Shown one piece after another: positions 24,815 through 34,039 of a stretch of DNA of 53,528 nt. Position 1 is the first letter of the stretch, and the number at the start of each line of letters is the position of its first letter. The notes under the pieces are model-generated. The model was not told the origin of the DNA. It worked only from the letters and a program-made list of their open reading frames with translations, and made no database searches. Source of the DNA: Pseudobdellovibrionaceae bacterium (GTDB lineage: Bacteria; Bdellovibrionota; Bdellovibrionia; Bdellovibrionales; JAGQZY01). The DNA lies in the NCBI GenBank assembly GCA_020635085.1, contig JACKAL010000010.1:1-53528 (forward strand), read 5' to 3'. The position numbers and the translations under genes were made by a program.

Positions 24815-26122
24815 ATGAAAACAAACGTAGAGAATGTTGGGCCATTGGAACGAAAATTACACATCGAGGTCCCCTCATCCCGCGTGAACGAAGAGTTCGA
24901 AAAAGCCTACAAATATCTACAACAACAGGTCAACATCAAAGGCTTTCGTAAAGGCAAAGCTCCTTTAGCAACCATCAAAAGCATGTATGCCGATAGTGTA
25001 AAAGGGGATGTAGCACAAAATCTCGTGCAGCATGCGTACATCAATGCTCTTAAAGAACACAAACTGGCTCCAGTCTCTATGCCAACAATCGATTTTGAAG
25101 AAATCAAAGAGGACGCTCATTTTAATTTCACAGCCCACTTTGAAATTCGTCCCGAAATTAATATTGTCAAAAAAGATGGCTTCTCTCTTGAAAAAGAAAA
25201 AATTAAAATCGACGACGAAAAAATCACCAAAGCCCTCGAAAATATCCAACAAAGCAATGCCACATACGAATCTTTGAACGAAGACCGCGCACTTAAAAAT
25301 GGCGACTTTGCTATGATTGATTTTGAAGGTTTCGTAGATAACGCACCTCTTGAGAATGGCTCGGCAAAAGGCCACCAATTAGAAATTGGCGGTAATCAGT
25401 TCATTCCCGGTTTCGAAGAGGGCCTCGTGGGCATGAAAAAAGGCGAAACCCGTGAGGTGACCATCGCTTTCCCAGCGGAATACCATGTAGAGTCTTTGCG
25501 CTCTAAGCCTGTACTCTTTAAAGTAACCTTAAATGACATCAAGGTAAAACAACTGCCCGAATTCAACGAAGAACTTTTAAAGAAAATCGGTCAAGAGTCA
25601 TTAGAATCTCTCAAAGGCCAAATTCGTAAAGACTTTGAAGAGAACGAAAAAATGCGCATCGAAAAAGATCTTCGCGACAGTCTCTTTAAAAAATTTGTTG
25701 AGGCCAACCCTGTTGATGCACCTAAATCTTTGGTGGAAGAACAGCGTAAAGCTCTGGTCGAAGATTTTAAAAATCGCATGAAGTCTCAAGGCTTCAGCGA
25801 TGAGAACTTTAGTGAATACCAAGAGAAATGGGCTGGTGACTTTACTCAAACTGCAGAGTTTATGGTGAAATCGGCATTCTTAATCGACAAACTGGCAGAA
25901 TCTGAGAATCTACAAGCCACCGATGCCGATGTGGATAGCAAGTTTGAAGAGATGGCCAAACAATGGAATTTGGAAAAAGAAAAAATCAAATCCTACTATC
26001 AACAAAATAACTCTTTAAGCAATATGCGCTACCAGATCACAGAAGATAATGTGTACAATTATTTGTTAAATAATTCTAAAGTTAAAGAGGTAGAACCCAA
26101 ACCAGCAGAACCCACTCCCTAA
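24815..26122 (+). CDS. tig: Trigger factor, ribosome-associated chaperone and prolyl isomerase
   Basis: First chaperone to meet nascent chains. The ATG at 24815 is chosen because GAGGAG lies 6 bases upstream. The 435-aa protein has the N-terminal ribosome-binding domain with the signature GFRKGKAP at about residues 42-49, a central FKBP-type domain (GDFAMIDFEGF to VTLNDIKVKQLPE, roughly 150-245), and a long helical C-terminal arm domain. The length is normal. The gene is not next to clpP as in many bacteria. It is followed after 35 bases by an envelope protein gene on the same strand. Confidence 0.97.
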   Translation: MKTNVENVGPLERKLHIEVPSSRVNEEFEKAYKYLQQQVNIKGFRKGKAPLATIKSMYADSVKGDVAQNLVQHAYINALKEHKLAPVSMPTIDFEEIKEDAHFNFTAHFEIRPEINIVKKDGFSLEKEKIKIDDEKITKALENIQQSNATYESLNEDRALKNGDFAMIDFEGFVDNAPLENGSAKGHQLEIGGNQFIPGFEEGLVGMKKGETREVTIAFPAEYHVESLRSKPVLFKVTLNDIKVKQLPEFNEELLKKIGQESLESLKGQIRKDFEENEKMRIEKDLRDSLFKKFVEANPVDAPKSLVEEQRKALVEDFKNRMKSQGFSDENFSEYQEKWAGDFTQTAEFMVKSAFLIDKLAESENLQATDADVDSKFEEMAKQWNLEKEKIKSYYQQNNSLSNMRYQITEDNVYNYLLNNSKVKEVEPKPAEPTP

Positions 26123-26157
26123 AGGGGAATTCTGCAGCGTTTTAAGGAGAGAAGTGA

Positions 26158-26754
26158 ATGTTCATCTTACACGTATTACTTAGTTTGTTGATGCTCGGTA
26201 CGGCCGCCCACGCAGAAGAAGATGTCTCCTCTCCCGATGAGGTTTTACCGGCGTATAGAGAGCCATCTCAAGAGCCACGCGTAGGTGAAATCACACCTGA
26301 GCAACAACAACGTGTGCACACCCGTGTACAAACTCTTAGTTTAACATCATTGTCTTTTGGACCCTCATGGGGGAAAGACATGCAAAACCGCAATATGTTT
26401 TATGCACTTCATCTTGGCCACCATTGGGAGGCAACAACTAATGCCGAAATTCGCCTTAACCTGGATGCTGCTATTCCCTCTAAGGGTGATGGTCTATGGC
26501 TTGCGGGCACGGTTGGCGCCGGCTGGCTTGTGTCTACAGAGAATTTTTCACCTGTAGTGGGTGCTGAGTTTGGTTTTGGCTATGCCCACATCACACAAAT
26601 CTCCGATCCCTCGGGATTTGTGTTTGGTGGGTTTGCCGGCTTACGCCTCTTCCGCACTGCGACCACACAAATGAGTGTGGAGGGTTTCTTCCAAGCCCTT
26701 ATGGATGGTAATAAACCCGTCCTATCTGGCGTCCGTGTTGGAGTGCTGTTTTAA
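26158..26754 (+). CDS. Exported protein, probable small outer-membrane barrel
   Basis: A 198-aa protein with a signal peptide (cut near AHA-EE). After an acidic, Pro-rich linker (residues 20-60) the rest alternates hydrophobic and polar residues with many Gly and aromatic positions (HLGHHWEATTNAEIRLNLDAA, GAEFGFGYAHI, GGFAGLRLF), and ends in GVRVGVLF, a C-terminal Phe as in outer-membrane barrels. No family is assigned. AAGGAGAG precedes the ATG. It may be co-transcribed with tig. Confidence 0.8.
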   Translation: MFILHVLLSLLMLGTAAHAEEDVSSPDEVLPAYREPSQEPRVGEITPEQQQRVHTRVQTLSLTSLSFGPSWGKDMQNRNMFYALHLGHHWEATTNAEIRLNLDAAIPSKGDGLWLAGTVGAGWLVSTENFSPVVGAEFGFGYAHITQISDPSGFVFGGFAGLRLFRTATTQMSVEGFFQALMDGNKPVLSGVRVGVLF

Positions 26755-26776
26755 TAGAAGCAATGCTCAGTCATCT

Positions 26777-27370
26777 CTAAGAACCCGTAGATACAGAAAG
26801 TCTATTATAAAAATTTTGGAGTAGTGTTATACCCATAGGAGTCCCTACAGACTCCGGATGAAATTGCACACCTTCAATCAAATGAGTTTTGTGACGAACC
26901 CCCATCACTTCTTGTTCATCTCCCAGACTCCACGACGACAATTGTAACTCGTTGGGTAAGTTAGGGTTCACAATAAGCGAATTGTAGCGCATGGCTACAA
27001 ACTCTTGAGGGATCTCTTTATATAGAGGTGAATTATCGTGGCCAATTTTTGACGTCCTTCCATGGTAAATTTGGGACGCACTTTCGACACGAGCTCCAAA
27101 AAACTGCGCAATAACCTGGTGCCCCAAACAAACGCCCAATATGGGTTTTTTTCCAGCGTATCTTTTAAGAATTTCATAAAATATTTTTTCCTCTTCAGGT
27201 TTTCCAGGTCCAGGAGATAATATAAACGCAGCTATGCCAGAATCCTGTTCTTCAATAGTTGCCCAATTAATGAATCGCGTATCTTGCACAATAACTTGCG
27301 CACCAAAAGACTGAAAGATTGTTGCTATATTATATGTAAAAGAATCCTGACTATCTAAAAGATAAATCAT
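26777..27370 (-). CDS. pabA: Aminodeoxychorismate/anthranilate synthase glutamine amidotransferase
   Basis: Class I glutamine amidotransferase of 197 aa that supplies ammonia to the synthase subunit. The triad is C81 (in GVCLGHQ), H171 and E173 (in FHPES). The oxyanion segment LSPGPGKPEE is at 51-60. It could serve TrpG or PabA; since its start overlaps the end of a PabB-PabC fusion gene by 4 bases and no trp genes are near, a role in p-aminobenzoate and folate synthesis is most likely. Confidence 0.92.
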   Translation of the reverse strand: MIYLLDSQDSFTYNIATIFQSFGAQVIVQDTRFINWATIEEQDSGIAAFILSPGPGKPEEEKIFYEILKRYAGKKPILGVCLGHQVIAQFFGARVESASQIYHGRTSKIGHDNSPLYKEIPQEFVAMRYNSLIVNPNLPNELQLSSWSLGDEQEVMGVRHKTHLIEGVQFHPESVGTPMGITLLQNFYNRLSVSTGS

Positions 27371-29112
27371 GGAGTAGACTCCAAAACCACTTCCACAGCT
27401 CCTCGTATAGAATTTGTAAGAAGAATTTTTTCACTTGTAAGTATGTCTTCATACAAAAGATGTTTTTCTTCGGCATCTAAGCGTTCAATCGTTTTTTGTC
27501 TTTCTATTCCAGGAAGAAGGCCATCCTCGATTGGCGGTGTGTACCAGCGGTTTTGTTTAAGGATAAATACATTGTGACGAGAGGCTTCGGTAACATGGTC
27601 TTTTTCATTTAAAAAAAGAACCTCATAAAATCCTGTTCTTTGTGCTTTTTGCCACTCTTGTTCATATAAATATCTCTGTGTTGTTTTATGCTTAAGAAAA
27701 ATATCGGTTGATGTGGTATGAGTTTTTGAAAAACGAACCTTCATAACTGACGGAAGGGGGGCGATCAAAGATGTTTCAACAGAAATTTGGCCACTTTGAT
27801 CGACAAGCAATCTTACTTTGTAAGGCTGATTCTTTTCACGAACCGCGTCCATCAATTTTTGTCGTATTAAATGATCATCTACAGAAAAACGAAAGACTCG
27901 AGCACTTTTCATAATACGCTCTAAATGCTCGCCTTCGTTTTCGATATAAGATCCATTGTATAGCATGGTTTCAATCAACGAAAAAGTATTCGCCCGCGCA
28001 ATAAACGACGCCTTGCTTTGCGCCTCATTAAATTCGTCTTGAGCCGTTGACTGAACAACAATGCCTCCGCCAACTCCATAGGACCACTTTTCTTTTTCCT
28101 TCACAAGAGTGCGAATAGCCACACTAAAACGCATGTCATTTTCGGGCGTAATATAACCTATCGTGCCCGTGTAGATACCTCGCGGTCGAGACTCAATATC
28201 GCGGATGAGTTCCATTGTCCGTCGTTTTGGTGCTCCTGTTATAGAACCACAGGGAAATAGGCCTTTGATAATCGTAGAAAATGGTAGCGTAACATCTACA
28301 GTTCCCGAAATGGTCGAAACCAATTGCTGTAACGTTGGATACTGTTCTAGCTCCATAAGTTTATCCACGCGGATCGAACAGGGATCGACAATTTTAGCGA
28401 AGTCATTACGAAGTAAATCCACAATCATGACATTTTCAGCATAGAGCTTGTCATAATGATCTTTATCTAAATCTTTAATACGTTCATGAATACCTAATGT
28501 TCCTTTCATGGGCTTTGTTAACAAATGCGTTTTGGTTTTGTTAAAGAAAAGCTCTGGCGATAAAGATAAAATCTGCATCTCAGGTAGATTTGCCCACATG
28601 CCATAAGAAACAGGCTGCGCTTGCGAAAGTTTGTAATATAAATCTTCTAGTCGACCTTGTGATTGGCAAGTATTTTGAAAGGTCAAATTAACCTGATAGG
28701 AGTTGCCACTATGTAAATGCTCTTGTATCTGGTTAAACTTTACCTGATAAGAAGAAAATGTTTCAGAACATTGAAAGTTAAAAAATCCGCCGTCGCTAGA
28801 CGGCCCTAAAGTTCTCTCCTCGACAGTTTCAAAGGCATAAAAATCAATTAAAGGTACATTTGACATCTTATCTGCTTCAAAAGGAATATCTAAAAGTGCA
28901 TAGCCGGCCTCATAGGAAATAAAACCAGCTAGATAATAACCCTTTCTTTGTAGATCATCTATGGCGCATAGAGCCGGATGCACCTCAGAAAGTTCCCATG
29001 CAGAAACTCGTTTGATCGGGTTTTGAAAGAAGAGTCCTCTTGCACACGCAAGATGATCGAAAAATGCAAACGCTGCAGAAGTAGAAGAAATCTCTTTAGT
29101 TACACCCCTCAT
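27367..29112 (-). CDS. pabBC: Aminodeoxychorismate synthase component I fused to aminodeoxychorismate lyase (PabB-PabC)
   Basis: One protein for both later steps of p-aminobenzoate synthesis: chorismate to aminodeoxychorismate (N-terminal 380 residues) and lysis to pABA and pyruvate (C-terminal PLP fold type IV). The synthase part has the signature ITGAPKRRTMELI and the segment RGIYTGTIGY; the lyase part has KTTQRYLYE, which holds the likely PLP lysine, and VTEASRHNVF. The open frame extends to a TTG at 29217, but the extension reads through a REP-like palindrome, so the ATG at 29112 is chosen (581 aa). A GTG at 29178 cannot be excluded. No strong Shine-Dalgarno is seen. Confidence 0.93.
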   Translation of the reverse strand: MRGVTKEISSTSAAFAFFDHLACARGLFFQNPIKRVSAWELSEVHPALCAIDDLQRKGYYLAGFISYEAGYALLDIPFEADKMSNVPLIDFYAFETVEERTLGPSSDGGFFNFQCSETFSSYQVKFNQIQEHLHSGNSYQVNLTFQNTCQSQGRLEDLYYKLSQAQPVSYGMWANLPEMQILSLSPELFFNKTKTHLLTKPMKGTLGIHERIKDLDKDHYDKLYAENVMIVDLLRNDFAKIVDPCSIRVDKLMELEQYPTLQQLVSTISGTVDVTLPFSTIIKGLFPCGSITGAPKRRTMELIRDIESRPRGIYTGTIGYITPENDMRFSVAIRTLVKEKEKWSYGVGGGIVVQSTAQDEFNEAQSKASFIARANTFSLIETMLYNGSYIENEGEHLERIMKSARVFRFSVDDHLIRQKLMDAVREKNQPYKVRLLVDQSGQISVETSLIAPLPSVMKVRFSKTHTTSTDIFLKHKTTQRYLYEQEWQKAQRTGFYEVLFLNEKDHVTEASRHNVFILKQNRWYTPPIEDGLLPGIERQKTIERLDAEEKHLLYEDILTSEKILLTNSIRGAVEVVLESTP

Positions 29113-29182
29113 AGAGAGGACATTATTTGAGATCTCTAAAAAATTCAATCCTGAGAAGATATTATTAGAGCCCACCTTATAT

Positions 29183-29211
29183 AGATCCTTCGGCGGACGC
29201 CTCAGGATGAC
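29183..29211. repeat. REP-like palindromic element
   Basis: An imperfect inverted repeat that can fold as a hairpin: ATCCT/AGGAT outer stem, a 2-base mismatch, and GGC/GCC inner stem with a 4-base loop, flanked by AGA and GAC. The sequence closely resembles the widespread interspersed palindromes of the GTCATCCTGA...AGGATCT type. Only one copy was found in this window. Confidence 0.6.
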
Positions 29212-29245
29212 GTGCAAAGCATGAGATGGATGCTCATTATAACAT

Positions 29246-29710
29246 CTAATAATTACTCGACAGTGGATGCTGACGCTTGTAGTTGACTAGAGCTTCCGAG
29301 ACGTCCATTGCCGAATCTAAAAGCTGTAATTTCGCTTTTTTACCCTTAATACTTTGGTTTTCTGCGGTTTGTGAATCAATGAGAGTTTCTGTCTGTAAAA
29401 TAAGAATTTTAAAGTGCTCTTCGCAAAAAAGATTTTGATTTTTTTTTGCAAATTTCTCTATAAAATACAGCTGATAATCAATTTCCTTCGCTTTCGAACA
29501 GCGAAATTGCTTGCTTTTCTTTTTAAAATTTGAGTTATCTTCCCACACTGTACGATAGTTTTTAACTCGCTTTTTTAATTGCTCAAAAGTATGCTTATCT
29601 AATTCTAGAGAAGGGTTTTTGCAAATAATCGGCTCTATAAAAGTACACGTCGAGGCATAAAGAGCTCGGCCACACCCAAAATAAATAAAAACAAAAAGTA
29701 AAAATCGCAT
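29246..29710 (-). CDS. Small secreted protein of unknown function
   Basis: A 154-aa protein with an N-terminal signal peptide (FLLFVFIYFGCGRALYAS). The mature part is helical, Lys-rich and has five Cys (TCTFIEPIICKN, FRCSK, NLFCEEH). The general layout recalls LprI-like or DUF1311-type small periplasmic proteins, but I cannot confirm that. It follows ctpA by 3 bases and ends the ftsE-to-ctpA gene string. Confidence 0.75.
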   Translation of the reverse strand: MRFLLFVFIYFGCGRALYASTCTFIEPIICKNPSLELDKHTFEQLKKRVKNYRTVWEDNSNFKKKSKQFRCSKAKEIDYQLYFIEKFAKKNQNLFCEEHFKILILQTETLIDSQTAENQSIKGKKAKLQLLDSAMDVSEALVNYKRQHPLSSNY

Positions 29711-29713
29711 GGA

Positions 29714-31030
29714 CTAAAGACTCTTAAATACTTTCCAAGCTTTTATGTAATTGTAAGCTTGTAAAACTTGGTAATCATTTGTCAGTAAAGAATTTTTGTC
29801 ATTTTTTTCTTTCGCATTGAATTTTTGCCACCAAGATGATTTAGCCATTTCTTTTTTCTTCTGTTTTGCTTTTTCGGATTCATTTACTAAATGACCCTCT
29901 ATGTCTGCCTCACGTCTCACATGATAATTCTCTTTAGCTTTTTCTATAGTTGCCATATCCATCTCATCTACTTCTATATCTGGCTTAATGCCTTCGGCTT
30001 GTATCGAGATACCACTTGGCGTGTAATAACGAGCCACGGTTAGTTTTAATCCCGATCCGTCACCCATTTTGACAACCGATTGTACCGACCCTTTACCAAA
30101 ACTACGTTTACCCATAATCAGTGCACGTTTGTTATCTTTTAATGCACCGGCCACAATCTCGCTCGCGCTTGCTGAAGATTCATTGATAAGTACAATCACT
30201 GGAAATCCTGAGTAGGTACCGCTATCTTTTGCTTGAATTACTTCTTTCTTATTTTTATCGCGACCAATAGTGGAAACGATAACCCCGCGCTCTAAGAAAA
30301 GATTACTCACCTGTACGGCTTGATCTAAAAGACCTCCCGGATTTCGGCGAAGATCTAATATAATACCTTTGATATTTTTTTGTTTTTTCTTTAGATTGGC
30401 GAGTTGCTCTCTCATTTCTTTAGCAGAGTTTTCTATAAAACTTGTCAAACGTATATAGCCATAGCCATCTTCAAGATCCACGAATTTCACCGAATGCAGC
30501 TTTACAATTTCCCGTGCCAGCGTATATGTTTTTGGTTCTTCCAAACCTTCGCGCATAATTCCCAGTTTAATTTTTTCGCCGTTTTTCCCTTTCATTTTTT
30601 GTGCCGCCTCTACGAGACTCAAACCCTTTGTACTTTCTCCGTTTATTTCCACAATCTTATCCCCAGGCTGGATTCCTGCTTTCCATGCCGGTGTATCTTC
30701 TATAGGAGAAATAATGGTTAAAATACCGTCTTCTACGGAAATTTCTATGCCGATACCGCCAAATTCGCCCGATGTTTCGGATTCAAATTCTTTATAAATG
30801 TCTGGTGGCAAAAAATTAGTATGGGGATCTAGTTCGCGTAACATGCCTTTTATACCACCATAAATAAGTTTTTGCGAATCTACTGGCTCTACATAATATT
30901 GCTGAACTATGTTGAGCACTTTAGCAAAAATTTGCAAATTTAAATAGCGATCATCCGCCGCAAATGTCTTCCAAGCGAGCCAACTTGAACTTAAAATTAT
31001 AAATGAAAATATTCCCAACTTGCGGATCAT
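29714..31030 (-). CDS. ctpA: C-terminal processing peptidase, S41 family
   Basis: Periplasmic serine protease that trims envelope proteins, often cell-wall hydrolases or their regulators. The 438-aa protein has a signal or anchor segment (residues 5-25), a PDZ domain (about 90-165, with GIGIEISVEDG and GIQPGDKIVEING), and a protease core with the Ser/Lys dyad S288 (in SSASASEI) and K313 (in FGKGSVQ), 25 residues apart as in Prc. Its start overlaps envC by 4 bases. A C-terminal charged tail of about 70 residues follows. Linked to ftsEX and envC it is likely a regulator of septal wall cleavage. Confidence 0.95.
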   Translation of the reverse strand: MIRKLGIFSFIILSSSWLAWKTFAADDRYLNLQIFAKVLNIVQQYYVEPVDSQKLIYGGIKGMLRELDPHTNFLPPDIYKEFESETSGEFGGIGIEISVEDGILTIISPIEDTPAWKAGIQPGDKIVEINGESTKGLSLVEAAQKMKGKNGEKIKLGIMREGLEEPKTYTLAREIVKLHSVKFVDLEDGYGYIRLTSFIENSAKEMREQLANLKKKQKNIKGIILDLRRNPGGLLDQAVQVSNLFLERGVIVSTIGRDKNKKEVIQAKDSGTYSGFPVIVLINESSASASEIVAGALKDNKRALIMGKRSFGKGSVQSVVKMGDGSGLKLTVARYYTPSGISIQAEGIKPDIEVDEMDMATIEKAKENYHVRREADIEGHLVNESEKAKQKKKEMAKSSWWQKFNAKEKNDKNSLLTNDYQVLQAYNYIKAWKVFKSL

Positions 31031-32184
31031 AGTGCACTCTCCTTCAATGATGATATATGCAAGCGATTCTGATCAAACCACTCAACAGGGTCCTCTGATT
31101 GTGAAAAATGTCTTATTTCAAAATAAAGGCCATGACCAAAAAGACGCGATGTGCCTGCTCCACCAAGAGCTTCCATGGCAGTGATCGTATCACCTTCGCG
31201 AACAAAAACGTTTTCTAAATTAGCATAAACAGAATAAAAATGGTCCCCATGATCAATAATAATTACATTTTGTCGCTCTGGAATAGTACCCACAAAGGCC
31301 ACAGTGCCGTCGTGTACAGCTAATACGTCTTTTCCGGGCACACAAGAAATAAACCAACCTTTATGATAGACTTTAATTTTTTCCTGCATAAGCGAAAGTA
31401 AACCAAATTTTTGCGTCACAATTCCCGAAACAGGAAGATCCAACTGTCCTTTTTTCTCATAAAGACCATTAGCAAAAGCGGGAGCATAAATACTAAAAGA
31501 ATTTTTACTGTTAGTTGATTCTTTTTTCATTTTCTTTAATTTATCAACAATCACTTTGTCTTCTGCTTCCAGTTTTTGCAACAAACCCATTTGAGCATAA
31601 TAATTAGATTTAATATCCTTTTCTTTTAATTCTAAATCTTTTTGGGTTGACTCAAGCTTTACAAGTTTTGTCTCAAGCTCTTGTTGTTTTTGATCTAATA
31701 AGTGCTTTAGTCCCCGATAATCTCTTAATTGCACCATTTCTGTTTTTGAAAGTTTATAGAGAATACGTGCATTTCGATCCATTTCGGAAAGATGCTGTGA
31801 TCCAAAAATGGACTGAAAAATCGTCGGAGTATTTATTTTATAAAGATTTCGCGTTCGTGTTGCTATTTTACGACGCATTTTTTTTATTTGCTCGCCCACG
31901 GATTCGATATTTTTCTGTAAATCAGCGACATCCGCTTCCAATGTTTCTCGCTGTTCGAGATACTCTGCCTTTTGTGCCGCTAATTTCCTCTGTCGACGAG
32001 TCATTTTATAAATGGAACTTAAAATTTCACGCTCTTTCTCTTGTAAAGAGATGGATTTATTTTTGTATTTATCGATTTTTTCATTTGTTTTTGTAAATGT
32101 ATCCAAACTGATTGCACAATGAACGCTTTCAGCGTTCAAGAATAGTGCTAATATAATGCCTGCAAGACGAATCCACCCCATCAT
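31027..32184 (-). CDS. envC: EnvC-like murein hydrolase activator with degenerate LytM domain
   Basis: Periplasmic coiled-coil protein of 385 aa with a signal peptide and a C-terminal M23/LytM-fold domain. The coiled coil runs from about residue 28 to 220. In the LytM domain the active-site residues are mostly lost: the HxxxD position reads HKGWF, and the HxH before FEI reads GLYFEIR. E. coli EnvC is likewise catalytically dead and works as an activator of amidases. The gene overlaps ftsX and ctpA by 4 bases each, and FtsEX is the known partner of EnvC, so the assignment is well supported. No amidase gene is in the window. Confidence 0.9.
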   Translation of the reverse strand: MMGWIRLAGIILALFLNAESVHCAISLDTFTKTNEKIDKYKNKSISLQEKEREILSSIYKMTRRQRKLAAQKAEYLEQRETLEADVADLQKNIESVGEQIKKMRRKIATRTRNLYKINTPTIFQSIFGSQHLSEMDRNARILYKLSKTEMVQLRDYRGLKHLLDQKQQELETKLVKLESTQKDLELKEKDIKSNYYAQMGLLQKLEAEDKVIVDKLKKMKKESTNSKNSFSIYAPAFANGLYEKKGQLDLPVSGIVTQKFGLLSLMQEKIKVYHKGWFISCVPGKDVLAVHDGTVAFVGTIPERQNVIIIDHGDHFYSVYANLENVFVREGDTITAMEALGGAGTSRLFGHGLYFEIRHFSQSEDPVEWFDQNRLHISSLKESAL

Positions 32185-33119
32185 TTATTTGACCTTGTCG
32201 CCAACGCCCACCCCGTATTCACCGAACGTGCTGTAAAATAAGATGATAGTAATCCCACTGTAATACTCAAAAATAATCCAGTGGAAATAAACCCAAGCTC
32301 TGGATGCGCCACAATTCCTGCTAAATGACTTAAAATAGTGCTTTGGGCAAATTCGTTAGCAATCCAATTAAAAAGAACCATATTCATTAAAAGACCGATA
32401 GTATAAGCAATCACGCTAAATACAACACCTTCAATAATAAAGGGCATGCGAATGTTCGATTTTGTTTCACCAATTAATTCTAAAATTTCGATTTCATCTC
32501 TCTGGTTGTGAACCATAACTCGAATCAAATTTGATATAATCAAAAGACTTGCAGCAATAAACAACGTAACAATGATCGCAACCAGTGAGTTCATCAATCG
32601 TAAAAACGCAGAATATTTTTCGATCCAACCTTGACCATAGGATACTTCTTCCACGCCAATTTGATCATTAATTTTATCTGAAACTTGCTTAATTCGATTA
32701 AGATATACCGTATCTTGTATACTACCATTCAAAGTAACTTCAAAACTTTCAGGAAATACTTCTTGTTCTTTAAGGTCGTCTATAAAATCATTAGTAAATA
32801 AAGAGTTGCTTTTAGAAAACTGGGCGATGGCCTCATCTTGTGAAATAAATTTTATACTTTCGACATCCTGTATACGCTTCAAATAGTTTTCAATTTTTTG
32901 TCTGGTGTCCTCATTTTGCCCTTCCGCAAGATAAACCGTAATTTTGGTATTATCGCCCCAGCGATTCATCACTCGTTTAAAATTAAAAGCAGACTGCGCT
33001 AAGAAAATGGTCACAGAAAACGTAAAAATAAGAATAATCACTGTAGAAAGACGAAGGGTCATCTCTGATCCCCACGAACGCAAGCTAAAATCGATGTAGC
33101 GTTTAAGCACTTGCTTCAT
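32181..33119 (-). CDS. ftsX: Cell-division protein FtsX
   Basis: Inner-membrane partner of FtsE, which passes its ATPase cycle to the periplasmic hydrolase activator. The 312-aa protein has one N-terminal transmembrane segment (about 22-45), a periplasmic domain of about 125 residues, and three further segments (about 172-200, 226-248 and 280-300), the classic FtsX layout. It overlaps ftsE by 17 bases and envC by 4. Confidence 0.94.
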   Translation of the reverse strand: MKQVLKRYIDFSLRSWGSEMTLRLSTVIILIFTFSVTIFLAQSAFNFKRVMNRWGDNTKITVYLAEGQNEDTRQKIENYLKRIQDVESIKFISQDEAIAQFSKSNSLFTNDFIDDLKEQEVFPESFEVTLNGSIQDTVYLNRIKQVSDKINDQIGVEEVSYGQGWIEKYSAFLRLMNSLVAIIVTLFIAASLLIISNLIRVMVHNQRDEIEILELIGETKSNIRMPFIIEGVVFSVIAYTIGLLMNMVLFNWIANEFAQSTILSHLAGIVAHPELGFISTGLFLSITVGLLSSYFTARSVNTGWALATRSNK

Positions 33120-33768
33120 CGGCGAGCTCCCCTTTACTTAAACGAACCACGCGTTTTTGCATATCTTTAACAAGATTTTGATCATGAGTAGCTATAAACA
33201 CCGTGGTTCCTAAAGCATTAAATTTTAAAAAAACATTCATTACTTCACGACTCAAATGTGGGTCTAAATTACCCGTTGGCTCATCAGCGATAATCACATC
33301 GGGTTGAGCAATTAATGCACGGCCAATAGCTACACGTTGTTTTTCGCCACCAGATAGTTCATCGGGATAATTATTTGCTTTATCTGCAATTCCCAATGAC
33401 GATAACATTTGATTACTTTTTTCATGAATCATTATAGAACTGGCACCAGCGATCTCCAAAGGCAATGCAATATTTTCTTGAACTGTGCGATTATTTAAAA
33501 GCTTAAAATCTTGAAACACAACGCCTACTTTTCTACGAAAGTACGGAACCATGTCATCACGTAAATCTGCGAGATTATAATTGGCAACCATCACATGACC
33601 GGATGTTGCGCGATCAAATCCCGCAAGAAGATTAAACAGTGTTGTTTTTCCTGCACCACTATGACCAGTTAGAAAAACAAAATCACCTTTTGGTATTGTA
33701 AACGAAACGTCCCGCAAAGCATGGACTTCGCCGCGAAATGTTTTATAAACATGAGAGAAACTTATCAT
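33103..33768 (-). CDS. ftsE: Cell-division ATP-binding protein FtsE
   Basis: ABC-type ATPase of 221 aa. Walker A is GHSGAGKT at 35-42, the Q-loop is VFQDFKLL, the signature LSGGEKQR, Walker B VIIADEPTG, and the switch His lies in FIATHDQ. The spacing and the DFKLL sequence are typical for FtsE. It is 19 bases behind an 83-aa gene and overlaps ftsX. Confidence 0.96.
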   Translation of the reverse strand: MISFSHVYKTFRGEVHALRDVSFTIPKGDFVFLTGHSGAGKTTLFNLLAGFDRATSGHVMVANYNLADLRDDMVPYFRRKVGVVFQDFKLLNNRTVQENIALPLEIAGASSIMIHEKSNQMLSSLGIADKANNYPDELSGGEKQRVAIGRALIAQPDVIIADEPTGNLDPHLSREVMNVFLKFNALGTTVFIATHDQNLVKDMQKRVVRLSKGELADEASA

Positions 33769-33787
33769 TTATAAATGGTAAAGCAGA

Positions 33788-34039
33788 TTAGAGGGGATGA
33801 CCAGAAATTAGCAGGTCTAGAATTTGATTGTGCTGGTACTCTACGGCTTTCTCGACTGCAGTCTTGTCCCACATAGGCGCTTCAATCAATTCCGTATAGG
33901 GAGTTTTAATGCTTCGAACAACGGCACCATTTTTAAAAACTCGACTCACAATAAATGGGCTCGCCATACCCCAGTCTTCCGTCTGGATATGGTAGCTATC
34001 AGAGCCAAGTTTGATATCAGAATTGCGACTTAGTTCCAT
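33788..34039 (-). CDS. Small conserved-looking protein heading the ftsEX operon
   Basis: An 83-aa soluble protein without signal peptide or membrane segment. I believe I have seen similar sequences (HIQTEDWG, then a Val/Arg-rich strand and IKTPY) in other former Deltaproteobacteria, but there is no known function. AGGGA lies 3-4 bases before the ATG. Its stop is 19 bases before ftsE, so it is probably the first gene of the ftsE-ftsX-envC-ctpA transcript. Confidence 0.75.
   Translation of the reverse strand: MELSRNSDIKLGSDSYHIQTEDWGMASPFIVSRVFKNGAVVRSIKTPYTELIEAPMWDKTAVEKAVEYQHNQILDLLISGHPL

Noticed and set aside
24965..25378. 137-aa Phe-rich open frame antisense to tig
   Set aside because: Complement of Lys/Glu codons of trigger factor; no independent support.
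31647..32096. 149-aa Phe-rich open frame antisense to envC
   Set aside because: Explained as the complement of the Lys/Glu-rich coiled-coil codons of envC.
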